Below are positions 43,087-53,691 of a stretch of 64,000 nt of DNA, in pieces. The stretch comes from Pelagibius litoralis (GTDB lineage: Bacteria > Pseudomonadota > Alphaproteobacteria > Kiloniellales > Kiloniellaceae). A program made the position numbers and the translations under genes. The first letter of the stretch is position 1; every line of letters begins with the position of its first letter. A model generated the notes under the pieces. It did not search any database, was not told the origin of the DNA, and saw only the letters and a list, made by a program, of their open reading frames with translations. The stretch spans positions 124,001 through 188,000 of the forward strand of contig NZ_JAAQPH010000010.1 in assembly GCF_011683915.1 (NCBI RefSeq). Reading direction: 5' to 3'.

Positions 43087-44187
43087 CTAGTTGATCCGCA
43101 TTTCCGTCTGCGGATCGAAGAAATGCACCTTATCCATATTGAATGCCAGCGGCACCCGGTCGCCCGGCGCAATACGCTCGCTGGAACGCACCCTTGCCGT
43201 TACCTCCTTCTCGCCGAGGCGCGTGACGACGAACTTATCCGCCCCCGTGGGCTCCACGACGTCGATGCCGCATTCCAGCGTTTCAATGAAGCGGGCCGAA
43301 CGGTCGGCGCTGGAAACGTCGGTCACGTCTTCCGGACGCACACCGAAAACGATATCCCTGCCGGCATGGGCCCGCAGCGCTTCCGAAGGTTCGGAAACCG
43401 GCAGGCTGACTGCGCCGATCTGAACCGAAGTTGCGCCATTAGCCTGATGAAGGCTGGCGGGCATGAGGTTCATGGTGGGCGAACCCATGAAGTCGGCAAC
43501 GAAAACATTGGCCGGGTTCGAGTAAACCTCTTCCGGCGAGCCGACCTGCTGCAGAATCCCGTCCTTCAGCACAGCGATCTGGGTCGCCAGGGTCATCGCT
43601 TCAATCTGGTCATGGGTCACATAGACGATGGTGGTGGCCAGTGCCTGGTGCAGCTTCTTGATCTCGGTGCGCATGTCCACACGCAGCTTGGCGTCGAGGT
43701 TCGACAGCGGCTCGTCGAAAAGAAACACCTGGGGATCGCGCACCAGGGCGCGGCCCATGGCGACGCGCTGGCGCTGGCCGCCGGAAAGCTGGCCTGGGCG
43801 GCGTTTCAGCAGCGGCTCGATCTGCAGCATATCGGCGACCTTGGCCACCGCCGCATCGCGCTCTGCCTTCGCCACGCCGCGCATCTCCAGCCCGAAAGCG
43901 ATGTTCTCCGCGACATTCATGTTGGGATAGAGCGCATAGGACTGGAACACCATGGCGATATCCCTCTCCGAGGGATGCAGATCGTTCACCGGCCGGCCGG
44001 CAATACGGATCTCCCCCGCGCTGACGGTCTCCAGCCCCGCGATGCTGTTCAGCAGCGTGGACTTACCGCAGCCCGAAGGCCCGACGAGTACCAGAAAGCC
44101 ACCCTCTTCGATGGCGATGTTGATGCCTTTCAGCACATCGACATCGCCGAAGGACTTGCGCAGATTGTGGATTTCGAGAAAGGCCAT
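43087..44187 (-). CDS. Sugar ABC importer, ATPase (UgpC/MalK type)
   Basis: 366 residues. Walker A GPSGCGKST, Q-loop FQSYALYPNMNV, signature LSGGQRQR, Walker B FLFDEPLSNLD, VTHDQIEA, and a C-terminal TOBE domain with FGVRPEDV. The open frame runs far upstream through the permease gene, but MAFLEIHNLRKSFGDV at 44187 is the family start. It follows the MalG-type permease by 17 bases and precedes the YdgJ-like oxidoreductase. Confidence 0.94.
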   Translation of the reverse strand: MAFLEIHNLRKSFGDVDVLKGINIAIEEGGFLVLVGPSGCGKSTLLNSIAGLETVSAGEIRIAGRPVNDLHPSERDIAMVFQSYALYPNMNVAENIAFGLEMRGVAKAERDAAVAKVADMLQIEPLLKRRPGQLSGGQRQRVAMGRALVRDPQVFLFDEPLSNLDAKLRVDMRTEIKKLHQALATTIVYVTHDQIEAMTLATQIAVLKDGILQQVGSPEEVYSNPANVFVADFMGSPTMNLMPASLHQANGATSVQIGAVSLPVSEPSEALRAHAGRDIVFGVRPEDVTDVSSADRSARFIETLECGIDVVEPTGADKFVVTRLGEKEVTARVRSSERIAPGDRVPLAFNMDKVHFFDPQTEMRIN

Positions 44188-44204
44188 GGTTACCTCTTGA
44201 TCCC

Positions 44205-45086
44205 CTACCCTTTGACGGCGCCGGCCATCAGCCCGCGCACGAAGTAGCGGCCGGAGACGATGTAGACGATCAGCGTCGGCAAGGCGGCGAGGATCGCTCC
44301 GGCAAAATGGACATTGTATTCCTTCACCCCCGTGGAGGAAGAAACCAGATTGTTCAAAGCCACCGTCATCGGCTGGCTGTCGAAATCGGCGAAGGAAGCA
44401 CCGAAGAGGAAGTCGTTCCAGACGTTGGTGAACTGCCAGATCACCGTGACCACGATGATCGGTCCGGAAGACGGCAGCAGGATCCGCTGGAAGATACGAA
44501 AGAAGCCGGCTCCGTCGATGGTCGCAGCACGGACCAGTTCGCTGGGAAAGGCATCGTAGTAGTTGCGAAAGAACAGCGTGGTGAAGCCGAGACCATAGAC
44601 GACATGGACCATCACCAAGCCCCAAGTCGTGCCGGCGATACCCAGAAGCCCGAGAATACGGGCCATGGGGATCAGCACGATCTGGAACGGAATGAAGCAG
44701 GAAAACAGCATCAGACCGAAGATGATCCGGTGGCCGCGGAACTGCCACTTGGTGAGGACATAGCCGTTCAGTGCGCCCAGAAAGGTTGAGATCAGTACCG
44801 CCGGCACCACCATGACCAGGGAATTGACGAAGTAGGGGGAAAGGCCCGTCGGCTCGACGCCGATCTGCGCTTCGCTCCAGGCCTGCACCCAGGGGGTGAA
44901 AGTGAAAACCTCCGGCAGCGCCAGCATGTTGCCGGAGCGGATCTCGTCCAGCGGCTTCACCGAGTTCACCAGCATGACGAAGAGCGGCAACAGATAGTAG
45001 ACCGCAAAGACGATCAGCACCGCGTAGATCGCTGCCCGGGCAATCGCGCCGCTGCGCAGGGCGACAGCATTGCCGGCCCCGCTCAC
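44205..45086 (-). CDS. Sugar ABC importer, permease (MalG type)
   Basis: 293 residues with six helices. The coupling loop is LVRAATIDGAGFFRIFQRILLPSSGP; SGRYFVRGLMAGAVKG ends the chain as in the family. The GTG at 45086 overlaps the stop of the MalF-type permease as GTGA, which fixes the start, although the frame is open for 680 bases more upstream in another gene's DNA. It works with the 45083 and 43087 products. Confidence 0.92.
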   Translation of the reverse strand: MSGAGNAVALRSGAIARAAIYAVLIVFAVYYLLPLFVMLVNSVKPLDEIRSGNMLALPEVFTFTPWVQAWSEAQIGVEPTGLSPYFVNSLVMVVPAVLISTFLGALNGYVLTKWQFRGHRIIFGLMLFSCFIPFQIVLIPMARILGLLGIAGTTWGLVMVHVVYGLGFTTLFFRNYYDAFPSELVRAATIDGAGFFRIFQRILLPSSGPIIVVTVIWQFTNVWNDFLFGASFADFDSQPMTVALNNLVSSSTGVKEYNVHFAGAILAALPTLIVYIVSGRYFVRGLMAGAVKG

Positions 45087-45967
45087 GTCCGCTTCTCCCG
45101 CAGTTCGCTGTAGAGATAGGGAATGATGATGGAGGCGATCATGATCAGCATGATCACCGCCGAGGAGGCGCCGACCCCCATCTGATTGCGGGTGAAGGTG
45201 TAGGAGTACATAAAAGTCGCCGGCAGTTCCGTTGCCCGGCCGGGACCGCCGTTGGTCAGGGCGATCACCAGGTCGTAGGCCTTGATCGCCAGGTGGGCCA
45301 AGACGACGAAGGCGGAAAGGAAGGCCGGGCGCAGCATCGGAATGACGATGCGGCGATAGAGTCTCCAGGCCGAGGCGCCGTCGATCTGCGCCGCCTTCAG
45401 GATCTCGTTGTCGATGCCGCGCAGGCCCGCCAGGAACATCGCCATGACAAAGCCGGAAGACTGCCAGACGGCGGCGATGACGATGGTGTAGATCGCCATA
45501 TCGCGATCCTTGATCCACCTGAACTCGAAGGACTCCCAGCCCCAGAGGTGCATCACGTGCTCCAGGCCGATGCCGGGGTCGAGGAACCACTTCCAGGCGG
45601 TCCCGGTGACAATGAAGGAGAGCGCCATGGGATAGAGAAAGACCGGCCGCAACACGCCCTCGCCGCGTATTTTCTGGTCCAGCAGGATGGCCAGACCCAG
45701 TCCGATGACGGTGCAGATGACGATGTAGAGGATACCGAAGATCGCCAGATTGCCGAGGGCGGTGGACCAATGGCGCAGACCGAAGAGCTTGAAGTAGTTG
45801 GTGAAGCCGACCAGGTCGAAGGACGGCAGCATGCGGGAATCGGTGAACGAGAGATAGCCGGTAAAGACGATGAAGCCGTAGACGAAAATCAGGATCAGCA
45901 CAAAGCTGGGCGACAGCACCAGCCGCGGCAGCAGGTCTTGGATCTGATTGCGCAGACGCATCGGCAT
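45083..45967 (-). CDS. Sugar ABC importer, permease (MalF type)
   Basis: 294 residues with six helices. LVLSPSFVLILIFVYGFIVFTGYLSFTDSRML is the N-terminal helix region, and LKAAQIDGASAWRLYRRIVIPMLRPAFLSA is the coupling loop. This resembles the GtsB/glucose-mannose importers of Pseudomonas and Alphaproteobacteria. A strong hairpin (46009-46035) separates it from the binding-protein gene upstream. Confidence 0.92.
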   Translation of the reverse strand: MPMRLRNQIQDLLPRLVLSPSFVLILIFVYGFIVFTGYLSFTDSRMLPSFDLVGFTNYFKLFGLRHWSTALGNLAIFGILYIVICTVIGLGLAILLDQKIRGEGVLRPVFLYPMALSFIVTGTAWKWFLDPGIGLEHVMHLWGWESFEFRWIKDRDMAIYTIVIAAVWQSSGFVMAMFLAGLRGIDNEILKAAQIDGASAWRLYRRIVIPMLRPAFLSAFVVLAHLAIKAYDLVIALTNGGPGRATELPATFMYSYTFTRNQMGVGASSAVIMLIMIASIIIPYLYSELREKRT

Positions 45968-46008
45968 GGCGAAGTCATCCAGCCCCGAGAAGAGAACCCC
46001 TGGGAAAG

Positions 46009-46035
46009 CGGCGCCCGGGCCGGGCCCGGGCGCCG
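46009..46035 (-). terminator. Intra-operon GC hairpin between binding protein and permeases
   Basis: CGGCGCCCGGG (46009-46019) pairs with CCCGGGCGCCG (46025-46035) around a 5-base loop, 17 bases past the binding-protein stop and 42 before the permease start. It has no U-tract. It probably protects the upstream message and lowers downstream expression, so that more binding protein than permease is made, as for malE-malF. Confidence 0.65.
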
Positions 46036-46051
46036 TTACACTGCGGCAGGG

Positions 46052-47320
46052 TTACTGCGCGGCTTCCACCGCGTTGATCAGTTCCTCGGCAGCCGTCGCA
46101 GCATCGTATTCGCCATTGAAGTGCGCGGTCACCACGTCGTAGATCGCATTCTTCACCGACGCCGGGGCCGCATGGCCATGCGCCATGGACCCGAAGAGCT
46201 TGCCGGAATCGCTGGCCGCCGCCAGTTCCTTCATGCCCTTCTTGCCGCAGGCATCGAAGTCCGCATCGGAGACATCGGTGCGCGCCGGAACCGAGCCCTT
46301 CACCACATTGAACGCCGACTGGAAGGACGGCGCCATGATGGAGGAGGCCAGCTTCACCTGGGCGTCGCGCCGATCGTCACCGACCGAGAACATGGCGAAC
46401 TGATCGGAATTGAAAGTCACCGTGCCCTGGGTACCGGGGAAACGGAAACAGAGGAAATCCTGATCCGGCTGCAGGCCGGCCTTCAGGAATTCGCCCTTGG
46501 CCCAGTCGCCCATGAACTGAACGCCGGCCTTACCTTCGATCACCATGGCCGAGGCCAGGTTCCAATCGCGCCCGGAAAAATTGTCATCGACGAAGCCGCG
46601 CAGGGTCGCCATGCGGTCGAAGGCTTCCTTCATCTCCGCGCCGCCCAAGGCTTTGGGGTCGAGATCGACAAAGGCGGCCTTGTAGAGCTCGGGACCGCCG
46701 ACGCTCATCACCACCGCATCGAAGATGGTTGCGTCCTGCCAGGCCTGACCGCCATGGGCCACCGCGGTATAGCCGGCCGCCTTGATCTTGGTAAGCGCCG
46801 CGACCAGTTCGTCCCAGGAGGTCGGCTGGGCAATCTCCAGTTCGTCGAAGATCTTCTTGTTGGCCCAGACCCAGTTGGTCGAGTGCACGTTCACCGGCGC
46901 GGAAATCCACTTGCCTTCGTGCTTGGCAAAACGTTGCAGCGCCGCCGGCACGACCTTGTCCCAGTTCTCAGAAGCCGCCAACGCATTGAGATCGGCAAGT
47001 GCGCCTTCCTGGGCCCAGTCCTGGATATCGAAGCCCAGCATCTGCACCGCGGTTGGCGCATTACCGGCAGTCACCCGGGCGCGCAGCACGGTCATGGCCT
47101 GTTCGCCGCCGCCGCCGGCAACGGGCATGTCCTGCCAACCGACACCCTTGCCCTCCAGATCTTCCTTCAGAACGTTGAGGGCGGCCGCTTCGCCGCCGGA
47201 CGTCCACCAATGCAGAACTTCCACGTCCTGCGCCGCAGCGGCCGGGCCTCCGGCCAGACCTCCCGCCAACAGACCCAGTGCAACGAGGCTGGTCGACAGT
47301 TTCAAGGCAAAGCGGTTCAT
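46052..47320 (-). CDS. Sugar ABC importer, binding protein (glucose/mannose GtsA type)
   Basis: 422 residues. The signal peptide is 1-29 (cut after AAAA). The mature chain begins [40 protein letters not shown] and contains [16 protein letters not shown] and [12 protein letters not shown], the pattern of CUT1 proteins that bind glucose, mannose or related hexoses and oligosaccharides. GGGAGGACAAGA precedes the ATG. It heads a five-gene minus-strand operon. Its promoter carries a LacI operator and is divergent from the lacI gene at 47576. Confidence 0.92.
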   Translation of the reverse strand: MNRFALKLSTSLVALGLLAGGLAGGPAAAAQDVEVLHWWTSGGEAAALNVLKEDLEGKGVGWQDMPVAGGGGEQAMTVLRARVTAGNAPTAVQMLGFDIQDWAQEGALADLNALAASENWDKVVPAALQRFAKHEGKWISAPVNVHSTNWVWANKKIFDELEIAQPTSWDELVAALTKIKAAGYTAVAHGGQAWQDATIFDAVVMSVGGPELYKAAFVDLDPKALGGAEMKEAFDRMATLRGFVDDNFSGRDWNLASAMVIEGKAGVQFMGDWAKGEFLKAGLQPDQDFLCFRFPGTQGTVTFNSDQFAMFSVGDDRRDAQVKLASSIMAPSFQSAFNVVKGSVPARTDVSDADFDACGKKGMKELAAASDSGKLFGSMAHGHAAPASVKNAIYDVVTAHFNGEYDAATAAEELINAVEAAQ

Positions 47321-47369
47321 TCTTGTCCTCCCAGTTTCTTTCTTGCGATGAACATTCGCAGCTGAACTA

Positions 47370-47398
47370 TCTGTAACGTTACAGTTCATTCCGGTCAA
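47370..47398 (-). promoter_or_regulatory. Importer promoter with LacI operator (47371-47384)
   Basis: On the minus strand TTGACC (47398-47393), a 17-base spacer and TACAGA (47375-47370) form the promoter of the binding-protein operon. CTGTAACGTTACAG (47371-47384), a perfect 14-bp palindrome, covers the -10 and half the spacer, as expected for a repressor site. Confidence 0.7.
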
Positions 47399-47502
47399 CT
47401 CTCGCTTGCGGGAACCAAATACGTCACATATTAAATAATTGTTTTTGTTATATATTTTAGATCATACTTCTTCATAATCTCCCTCGGGTCCGATGATCTC
47501 TA

Positions 47503-47530
47503 TTGTGATCTGTAACGATACAGGTATATT
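47503..47530 (+). promoter_or_regulatory. lacI promoter with operator filling the spacer (47510-47523)
   Basis: TTGTGA (47503-47508), a 16-base spacer and TATATT (47525-47530) form the promoter of the lacI gene at 47576. CTGTAACGATACAG (47510-47523) differs from the 47371 site at one base and lies wholly inside the spacer. This predicts autorepression by the same protein. The site centres are 139 bp apart. Confidence 0.7.
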
Positions 47531-47575
47531 CGACGAAATCTCGATGGGACCACCTGAGGGCGGCGTTGGACGATT

Positions 47576-48685
47576 ATGGCCCCCAAAAACAAGGCTGAGA
47601 CAGCGGCGGCAGCGCGCCAGGCGGCGGCGCGCGGTGGAGCGGCTTCGTCCGCCGATCCGGGCAGACGGCCGACCCTGAAAACCATCGCCGAGATCGCCAA
47701 CCTGGGGGTTACCACCGTATCTCGGGCCCTGAAGGACGGGCCCGAGATCGGCGCCGAGACCAAGAAACGCGTGCGCCGCATCGCCAGCGACATCGGCTAC
47801 CGCCCGGACCGCGCCGGCGTGCGGCTGCGCACCGGCAAGACCAACGTGATCAGCCTGGTCCTCAATCCCCATGAAGAGGTTGTCGGCTACGGCACCTCGA
47901 TGATCTTCGGCATTTCGCAGGCTCTGCGCGATACCGCCTATCACCTGGTGGTGACGCCCCACTTCCTGCAGGGCGACCCCATGGAGCCGATCCGCTACAT
48001 CATCGAGACCGGGTCGGCCGACGGCATCATCCTGTCGCGCACCCGGCCCCAGGACGAACGTATTCGCTATCTCCTGGAGATGGGTTTCCCTTTCATCTGT
48101 CATGGGCGCAGCGAACTGGCGACGCCCCATCCGTTTCACGACTTCGACAACTATGCCTTTGCCTTCGAGGCGGTGAAAAGACTCACGCAGAAAGGGCGCC
48201 GTCGGCTCTGCATCATCGCCCCGCCGCAGGGCGTGACCTACCATAACCACATGATGATGGGCTTCGAGCGGGCGGCCCACCAGTTCGGCGCCGCCATGGT
48301 GCCCGCCCGGGGTATCGACACAGATACCGCGCCGGACGAAATCCGCTCTGCCATCTGCGCCATGATGAGCCAGGACAATCCGCCGGACGGCTTCGTCTGC
48401 AGCGGCGACGTCTCCGCCCTGGCTCTGACCGCCGGGCTGCGCGACGCCGGCCTGACCCCCGGCCGCGATACCGACCTGGTTGCCAAGCAGACCTCGCCGG
48501 TACTCGATCATACGACCCCGGCGATGGACACGATCTACGAAGACCTGGCGGCGACGGGCCAGACGCTGGCGAGCCTGTTGGTCCGGCGCATAAACGACGA
48601 GCCGGTGGAGCAGCTGCAAAGCCTTCGCGAACCGGAGCTGCGTTTCAGAACCCCCTGCCCGCCGCAGGCCGCCAAGAACAGCTGA
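47576..48685 (+). CDS. LacI-family repressor of the hexose-type importer
   Basis: 369 residues. An Ala-rich basic N-terminal extension of about 30 residues precedes the helix-turn-helix (TLKTIAEIANLGVTTVSRALKDGPEIG, about 34-60) and the hinge (AGVRLRTGKT). The effector domain follows, with ISLVLNPHEEVVGYGT, SADGIILSRTRP and NPPDGFVCSGD. It is divergent from the importer operon and precedes the DUF1479 gene by 32 bases, so it may share a transcript with it. Two CTGTAAC-type palindromes lie in the divergent gap. Confidence 0.92.
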   Translation: MAPKNKAETAAAARQAAARGGAASSADPGRRPTLKTIAEIANLGVTTVSRALKDGPEIGAETKKRVRRIASDIGYRPDRAGVRLRTGKTNVISLVLNPHEEVVGYGTSMIFGISQALRDTAYHLVVTPHFLQGDPMEPIRYIIETGSADGIILSRTRPQDERIRYLLEMGFPFICHGRSELATPHPFHDFDNYAFAFEAVKRLTQKGRRRLCIIAPPQGVTYHNHMMMGFERAAHQFGAAMVPARGIDTDTAPDEIRSAICAMMSQDNPPDGFVCSGDVSALALTAGLRDAGLTPGRDTDLVAKQTSPVLDHTTPAMDTIYEDLAATGQTLASLLVRRINDEPVEQLQSLREPELRFRTPCPPQAAKNS

Positions 48686-48717
48686 CCGGCAGAAGACGCC
48701 GACTGGGAGGACCCGAC

Positions 48718-49971
48718 ATGCCAGACCTGCAAACATCCGACCTGAACGACACGATCCGCCAATACATCATCGAAGCCAAGGCCGAACTCCGCGCAAAGCA
48801 GAACGTCGTCGCGGCTTTCGCCAAGCTAAGCGAGGCTATGCGCCGTGAGGTCGAAAGCCTGCTGAACGAAGAGGCGAAAGAAGGATCGGCCGTCCCGCAG
48901 ATCGACTTTGCCGCGGTGCAGGGCGGCAAGGTCTCCGATGCACAGCGCCGGCAGATCCGCCGGCGCGGCGCCGTGGTGATCCGCGGCGTCTTCCCCCGCG
49001 CGCGCGCCGAAGCCTGGAACCAGGAGATCGGCGCTTATATCGCCGAAAACGACTACCTGCAGAAAGCGCAGGAAAAGTCCGGCATGGACAAGTACTTCGA
49101 CCAGTTGAACGCGGGCCGGCCGCAGATCTACGGCCTCTATTGGTCGAAGCCCCAGATCATGGCCCGTCAGGCTGAGGAAATGGCCGAGACCAAGCGCTTC
49201 CTGAACCGCTTGTGGGACGTGCGCGGCCCGGTCGGCGACGAGTTCGATGCGGACAACGACTACGCCTATGCCGACCGGACAAGGCGGCGCCAGCCCGGCG
49301 ACAGTCAGCTCGGCCTCTCGCCGCATATGGACGCAGGTTCCTATGAGCGCTGGATCGATCCGGCCTTTCAAAAGATTTACGAGCCTGTCTTCGCCGGCGA
49401 CTGGACCGCCTACGACCCCTGGAAAGCCACCTACCGCACCCAGACGCGCGAATACGCCTCCCCCGCGGTCTGCTCCATGTTCCGCTCCTTCCAGGGCTGG
49501 ACGGCCTTGACGACGCAGGGCCCCAACGACGGCACCCTGCAACTGGTGCCCGTCGCCTCGGGCATCGCCTATATGCTGCTGCGCGCGCTTCAACCGGATG
49601 TGCCGGAGGACGCGCTTTGCGGCGCCCTGCCGGGGAAGGCGCTCTGTGCGGACGCGGCCTGGCACGGCGATCTTCTGGAAGGGCTGGTTTCGATCCCGAC
49701 GGTCGAGCCGGGCGACACGGTCTGGTGGCACCCGGACCTGATCCACGCCGTCGAAGACGTCCACAGCGGCAGCGGCGAGTCCAATGTGATCTACATAGGC
49801 GCCTCACCGCGCTGCGCCAAGAACGAGGCCTATGCGCGCAAGCAGGCCGCCCACTTCCTGGCCGGGCAAAGCGCGCCAGATTTCGCGGCGGAGAACTACG
49901 AGGTCGATTTCAAAGGGCGCGCCACGCCGGATGACCTGACCGACCTCGGCCGCGCCCAGATGGCGCTTTAG
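48718..49971 (+). CDS. DUF1479 (YbiU-like) putative Fe(II)/2-oxoglutarate oxygenase
   Basis: 417 residues, the usual length of DUF1479. SPHMDAGSYERW gives an HxD pair and WWHPDLIHAVEDV a later His, together the facial triad of cupin-type iron oxygenases. RGAVVIRGVFP and YGLYWSKPQ are family motifs. GGGAGG stands 8 bases before the ATG. It follows the LacI gene by 32 bases, which suggests that it modifies the same imported carbohydrate or a derivative. No activity is known to me for the family beyond the fold. Confidence 0.85.
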   Translation: MPDLQTSDLNDTIRQYIIEAKAELRAKQNVVAAFAKLSEAMRREVESLLNEEAKEGSAVPQIDFAAVQGGKVSDAQRRQIRRRGAVVIRGVFPRARAEAWNQEIGAYIAENDYLQKAQEKSGMDKYFDQLNAGRPQIYGLYWSKPQIMARQAEEMAETKRFLNRLWDVRGPVGDEFDADNDYAYADRTRRRQPGDSQLGLSPHMDAGSYERWIDPAFQKIYEPVFAGDWTAYDPWKATYRTQTREYASPAVCSMFRSFQGWTALTTQGPNDGTLQLVPVASGIAYMLLRALQPDVPEDALCGALPGKALCADAAWHGDLLEGLVSIPTVEPGDTVWWHPDLIHAVEDVHSGSGESNVIYIGASPRCAKNEAYARKQAAHFLAGQSAPDFAAENYEVDFKGRATPDDLTDLGRAQMAL

Positions 49972-49981
49972 GCGGCGCGGC

Positions 49982-52192
49982 CTACTCCGCGGTCACGAAG
50001 TTTGCTTCGGGCAGTTCGACGGCCTGTCCGCCCTCTTCACTGACCGCCGCCAAGAGATCGAGCCAGTTGTCGAAGTCGAAATGGGCCGGCTCGTCCTTGC
50101 CAAAGGTCTCCTCCTGAATCGACGTGAGCAGATTTTTTGCCTCTTCCAGGCGCGCGCTGCGCCCGTCCCAGCCGGTGCCGCCGTGGCGCAGGTCCTCGGT
50201 AACCGCCGACAACAGAGCGACCAGGGCCGCCTCGTAAGGATGTATCAGCGGCATCGCCCGCGGGACGTCGACGGGCCAGTCCGCGGCGATGGCCGGGGCA
50301 TCGTTCTGCCAGGCCCAGATCGCACGCAGCAGCCGCCAGTCCTTTTCCGCCGAAGTGTAGTCGCCCGCCGCATGGTTCAGGCGGGCACGCATATAGTGAT
50401 AAGGCACCTCGACAATGCGGTCCATGGCCGCCAGCTCGATGGCGGAGCCGACGAGGTGGATCGCCCGCGCCAGGCCTTCCTGTTTTTCCGCTGCTGTGGG
50501 GCGCCGGCGTAGCAGATCCCCCTGGGAATCGCGCGGCCGCGAGACCGCCAGCCGGGCCCAGAGGTAGCGCACCAGAGACTCCTCCCAGTTCTTGCGGCCG
50601 CCGTCGGCGTAGTGGCTGATACGTTGCAGCGGCTCCGGCGCTACCGGGGTCAAGTCGAAGGCGGCCCAGTCGACTTGCCAGCCGAGGTAGCTGCTATGGG
50701 GGCTGGGCTGGCGGTCGCCGGTCGTCATCCAGACCGCGTCGTGGCCCGCTCGTCGCGCCGGATCGGCCAGCACGATACTGGTGAGCTGACTGTAAACCTT
50801 GCGCGGCACGCGGCCATAGGCGCGCTCCGCCGTCATCGGATCAGGCGGCGTCGGCATACCCTGGCGCAGCTTCTCCAACGCCCCGTCGCGGCTGGAGGCG
50901 AGCCAGTTCATCGCCCAGGTGAGGTCGATGCGGCCCTGGCCGGCATCAGCCTTCAGCGCTTCCGACACCGAGTCATAGCGCGCGTGGGTTTCCAGCCACT
51001 TGCCAAAGGTCGGGCTGAAGTGATTGTCGTCTTCGTCGAAAAGACGTTCGGCCATGTCGTGATGCAGGAAATGGTTGGTCTGGGGGACCGCCTCATCCTC
51101 GTGTTTCATCACCCGGACCCGCTCGCCGTTCATTTCGATGCGACAGACCTGGCCGGTTTTGGCATCGGAGACGAGGATCGTCCAGGCGGCGAAGTGCTTA
51201 CTGTCCTTCACCAGATCCACGGCCTCGTCGACCGAGGCCGCTTCGCGCAGCACGCGCTGCTGGACGAAGGGGCAGATGTCGCCATGGCCGAAGAGAAAGC
51301 CGCTTTCGAACTGGGTCGTCGAAAGCTGGTGCAGGGAAACCGAGATGCCCGCATCGTTCAGGCCGGAGATACCGCCTGGATAGATAAGGCCCGCCGTGCC
51401 GAAGGCAGCATATTTGTGCCAGCCCGCGTTCTCACCGGTTTCGTCCAACAGCGATAGAACCGGTGCCTTGTTCCAATGAAAGAGATCCGCGTCGAGATTG
51501 CGGCCATGCAGCAGGCGTCCATCACGGGTCAGAGCGCCGGGCACGGCAAATCCGGTGCAGCCGAAATCAATGCGGTTGTTGGGCCCGCTCATGGCGGCGA
51601 GGGCAGCGCCGATGTCGTGCTGCTTCTCCGGTTCGTGCTTTGCTTCTTCCAGGTAGTTTTTAGTATCGGGGTCGGCGAGTGACGGCAGCACAAGCGCCAG
51701 AATGGCCGGTGCCCTGATCGCCCGCACGCCGGGGATCTGGAAAATCCGCGACAGGCCGTCGATGATGTTGCCGACCTCGATCGCAATCAAGGCATCGCGC
51801 ACCTCCAACAGCGAGAATGCGGGATCGTCCAGCCCCGCCATATAGCCTTCGGCGAGGCCATCGACTGCTTTCCGGAACTCGTCACTCGAATCCTTCAAAA
51901 TCCGGTCGCTGTAGCAGCGATAGAGCGCCGAGGCGACATGGCGCAGGGTCTCGTTCTCCAGGTTCACCCCGCGGGCAATGGTGGAGACGATCTCCGGAAA
52001 CGCGCCGTCCTGGATCTCCTGGGCCAGCAGCCGCCCATGGTCATAGGCCATATCCGGAAAGCTGCCGCGCTGCTTCAGCACGAAAAAGGGTTGGCCCTTG
52101 ACGGTCAGGCGCCTGAGGCTGCTTTCCGCACGCCCCTGCCCCGCCGGCAGGATCTCCGGATCCCGGTCCAAGCCCTCAATTGCGTCGCTCAT
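49982..52192 (-). CDS. C45-type (acyl-CoA:6-APA acyltransferase-like) Ntn hydrolase
   Basis: 736 residues. GCTGFAVPGALTRDGRLLHGRNLD (from about 211) has the family's nucleophile Cys212 after Gly, where autocleavage would free an N-terminal Cys, and the Asn-Leu-Asp of the Ntn site. GLIYPGGISGLNDAGISVSLHQL and the TNHFLHHDMAE segment follow. Residues 480-736 add a long helical tail not needed in the small C45 enzymes. Lacks a signal peptide, so a cytoplasmic amidase, acylase or acyltransferase is likely. GGAGAGGG precedes the ATG. Converges with the DUF1479 gene; 10 bases between stops. Confidence 0.75.
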   Translation of the reverse strand: MSDAIEGLDRDPEILPAGQGRAESSLRRLTVKGQPFFVLKQRGSFPDMAYDHGRLLAQEIQDGAFPEIVSTIARGVNLENETLRHVASALYRCYSDRILKDSSDEFRKAVDGLAEGYMAGLDDPAFSLLEVRDALIAIEVGNIIDGLSRIFQIPGVRAIRAPAILALVLPSLADPDTKNYLEEAKHEPEKQHDIGAALAAMSGPNNRIDFGCTGFAVPGALTRDGRLLHGRNLDADLFHWNKAPVLSLLDETGENAGWHKYAAFGTAGLIYPGGISGLNDAGISVSLHQLSTTQFESGFLFGHGDICPFVQQRVLREAASVDEAVDLVKDSKHFAAWTILVSDAKTGQVCRIEMNGERVRVMKHEDEAVPQTNHFLHHDMAERLFDEDDNHFSPTFGKWLETHARYDSVSEALKADAGQGRIDLTWAMNWLASSRDGALEKLRQGMPTPPDPMTAERAYGRVPRKVYSQLTSIVLADPARRAGHDAVWMTTGDRQPSPHSSYLGWQVDWAAFDLTPVAPEPLQRISHYADGGRKNWEESLVRYLWARLAVSRPRDSQGDLLRRRPTAAEKQEGLARAIHLVGSAIELAAMDRIVEVPYHYMRARLNHAAGDYTSAEKDWRLLRAIWAWQNDAPAIAADWPVDVPRAMPLIHPYEAALVALLSAVTEDLRHGGTGWDGRSARLEEAKNLLTSIQEETFGKDEPAHFDFDNWLDLLAAVSEEGGQAVELPEANFVTAE

Positions 52193-52360
52193 CGCCCTCT
52201 CCCTTGCCGATTGCGTCCCTGGTCTTGCTGGGCGCCACCTTAGAGGCTCGCCACCCAGGGGATGTGGGGGAAATCACACTACTCCACCGCTCGCCAGACT
52301 AGGCACAAAGGGGGAGAGGGGCCAAAGGGCAAAGAAGTGCCGCCCAGGTCCAGACATACC

Positions 52361-53575
<1,215 letters not shown>

Positions 53576-53691
53576 TCACTTTTACCCCGACCGCAGCATA
53601 GGGGGAGGACGGATTTTGACCAAGATCAATGATCTGCCGGGCCTCTCGGGGTCAACTGGATGGCAGGACCACAATCAAACAGGGCTAAACC

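Noticed and set aside
43087-44748. A 553-codon frame apparently extending the ABC ATPase upstream
   Set aside because: The added part is the permease gene read in another frame; the conserved ATPase start MAFLEIHNL is at 44187.
44205-45770. A 521-codon frame apparently extending the MalG-type permease
   Set aside because: The extra N-terminal part is Arg/His-rich out-of-frame sequence over the MalF-type gene; the GTGA overlap at 45086 fixes the start.
45293-47365. A 690-codon plus-strand frame opposite the importer genes
   Set aside because: It is a GC-rich antisense shadow of the binding protein and permease genes with no recognisable domain.
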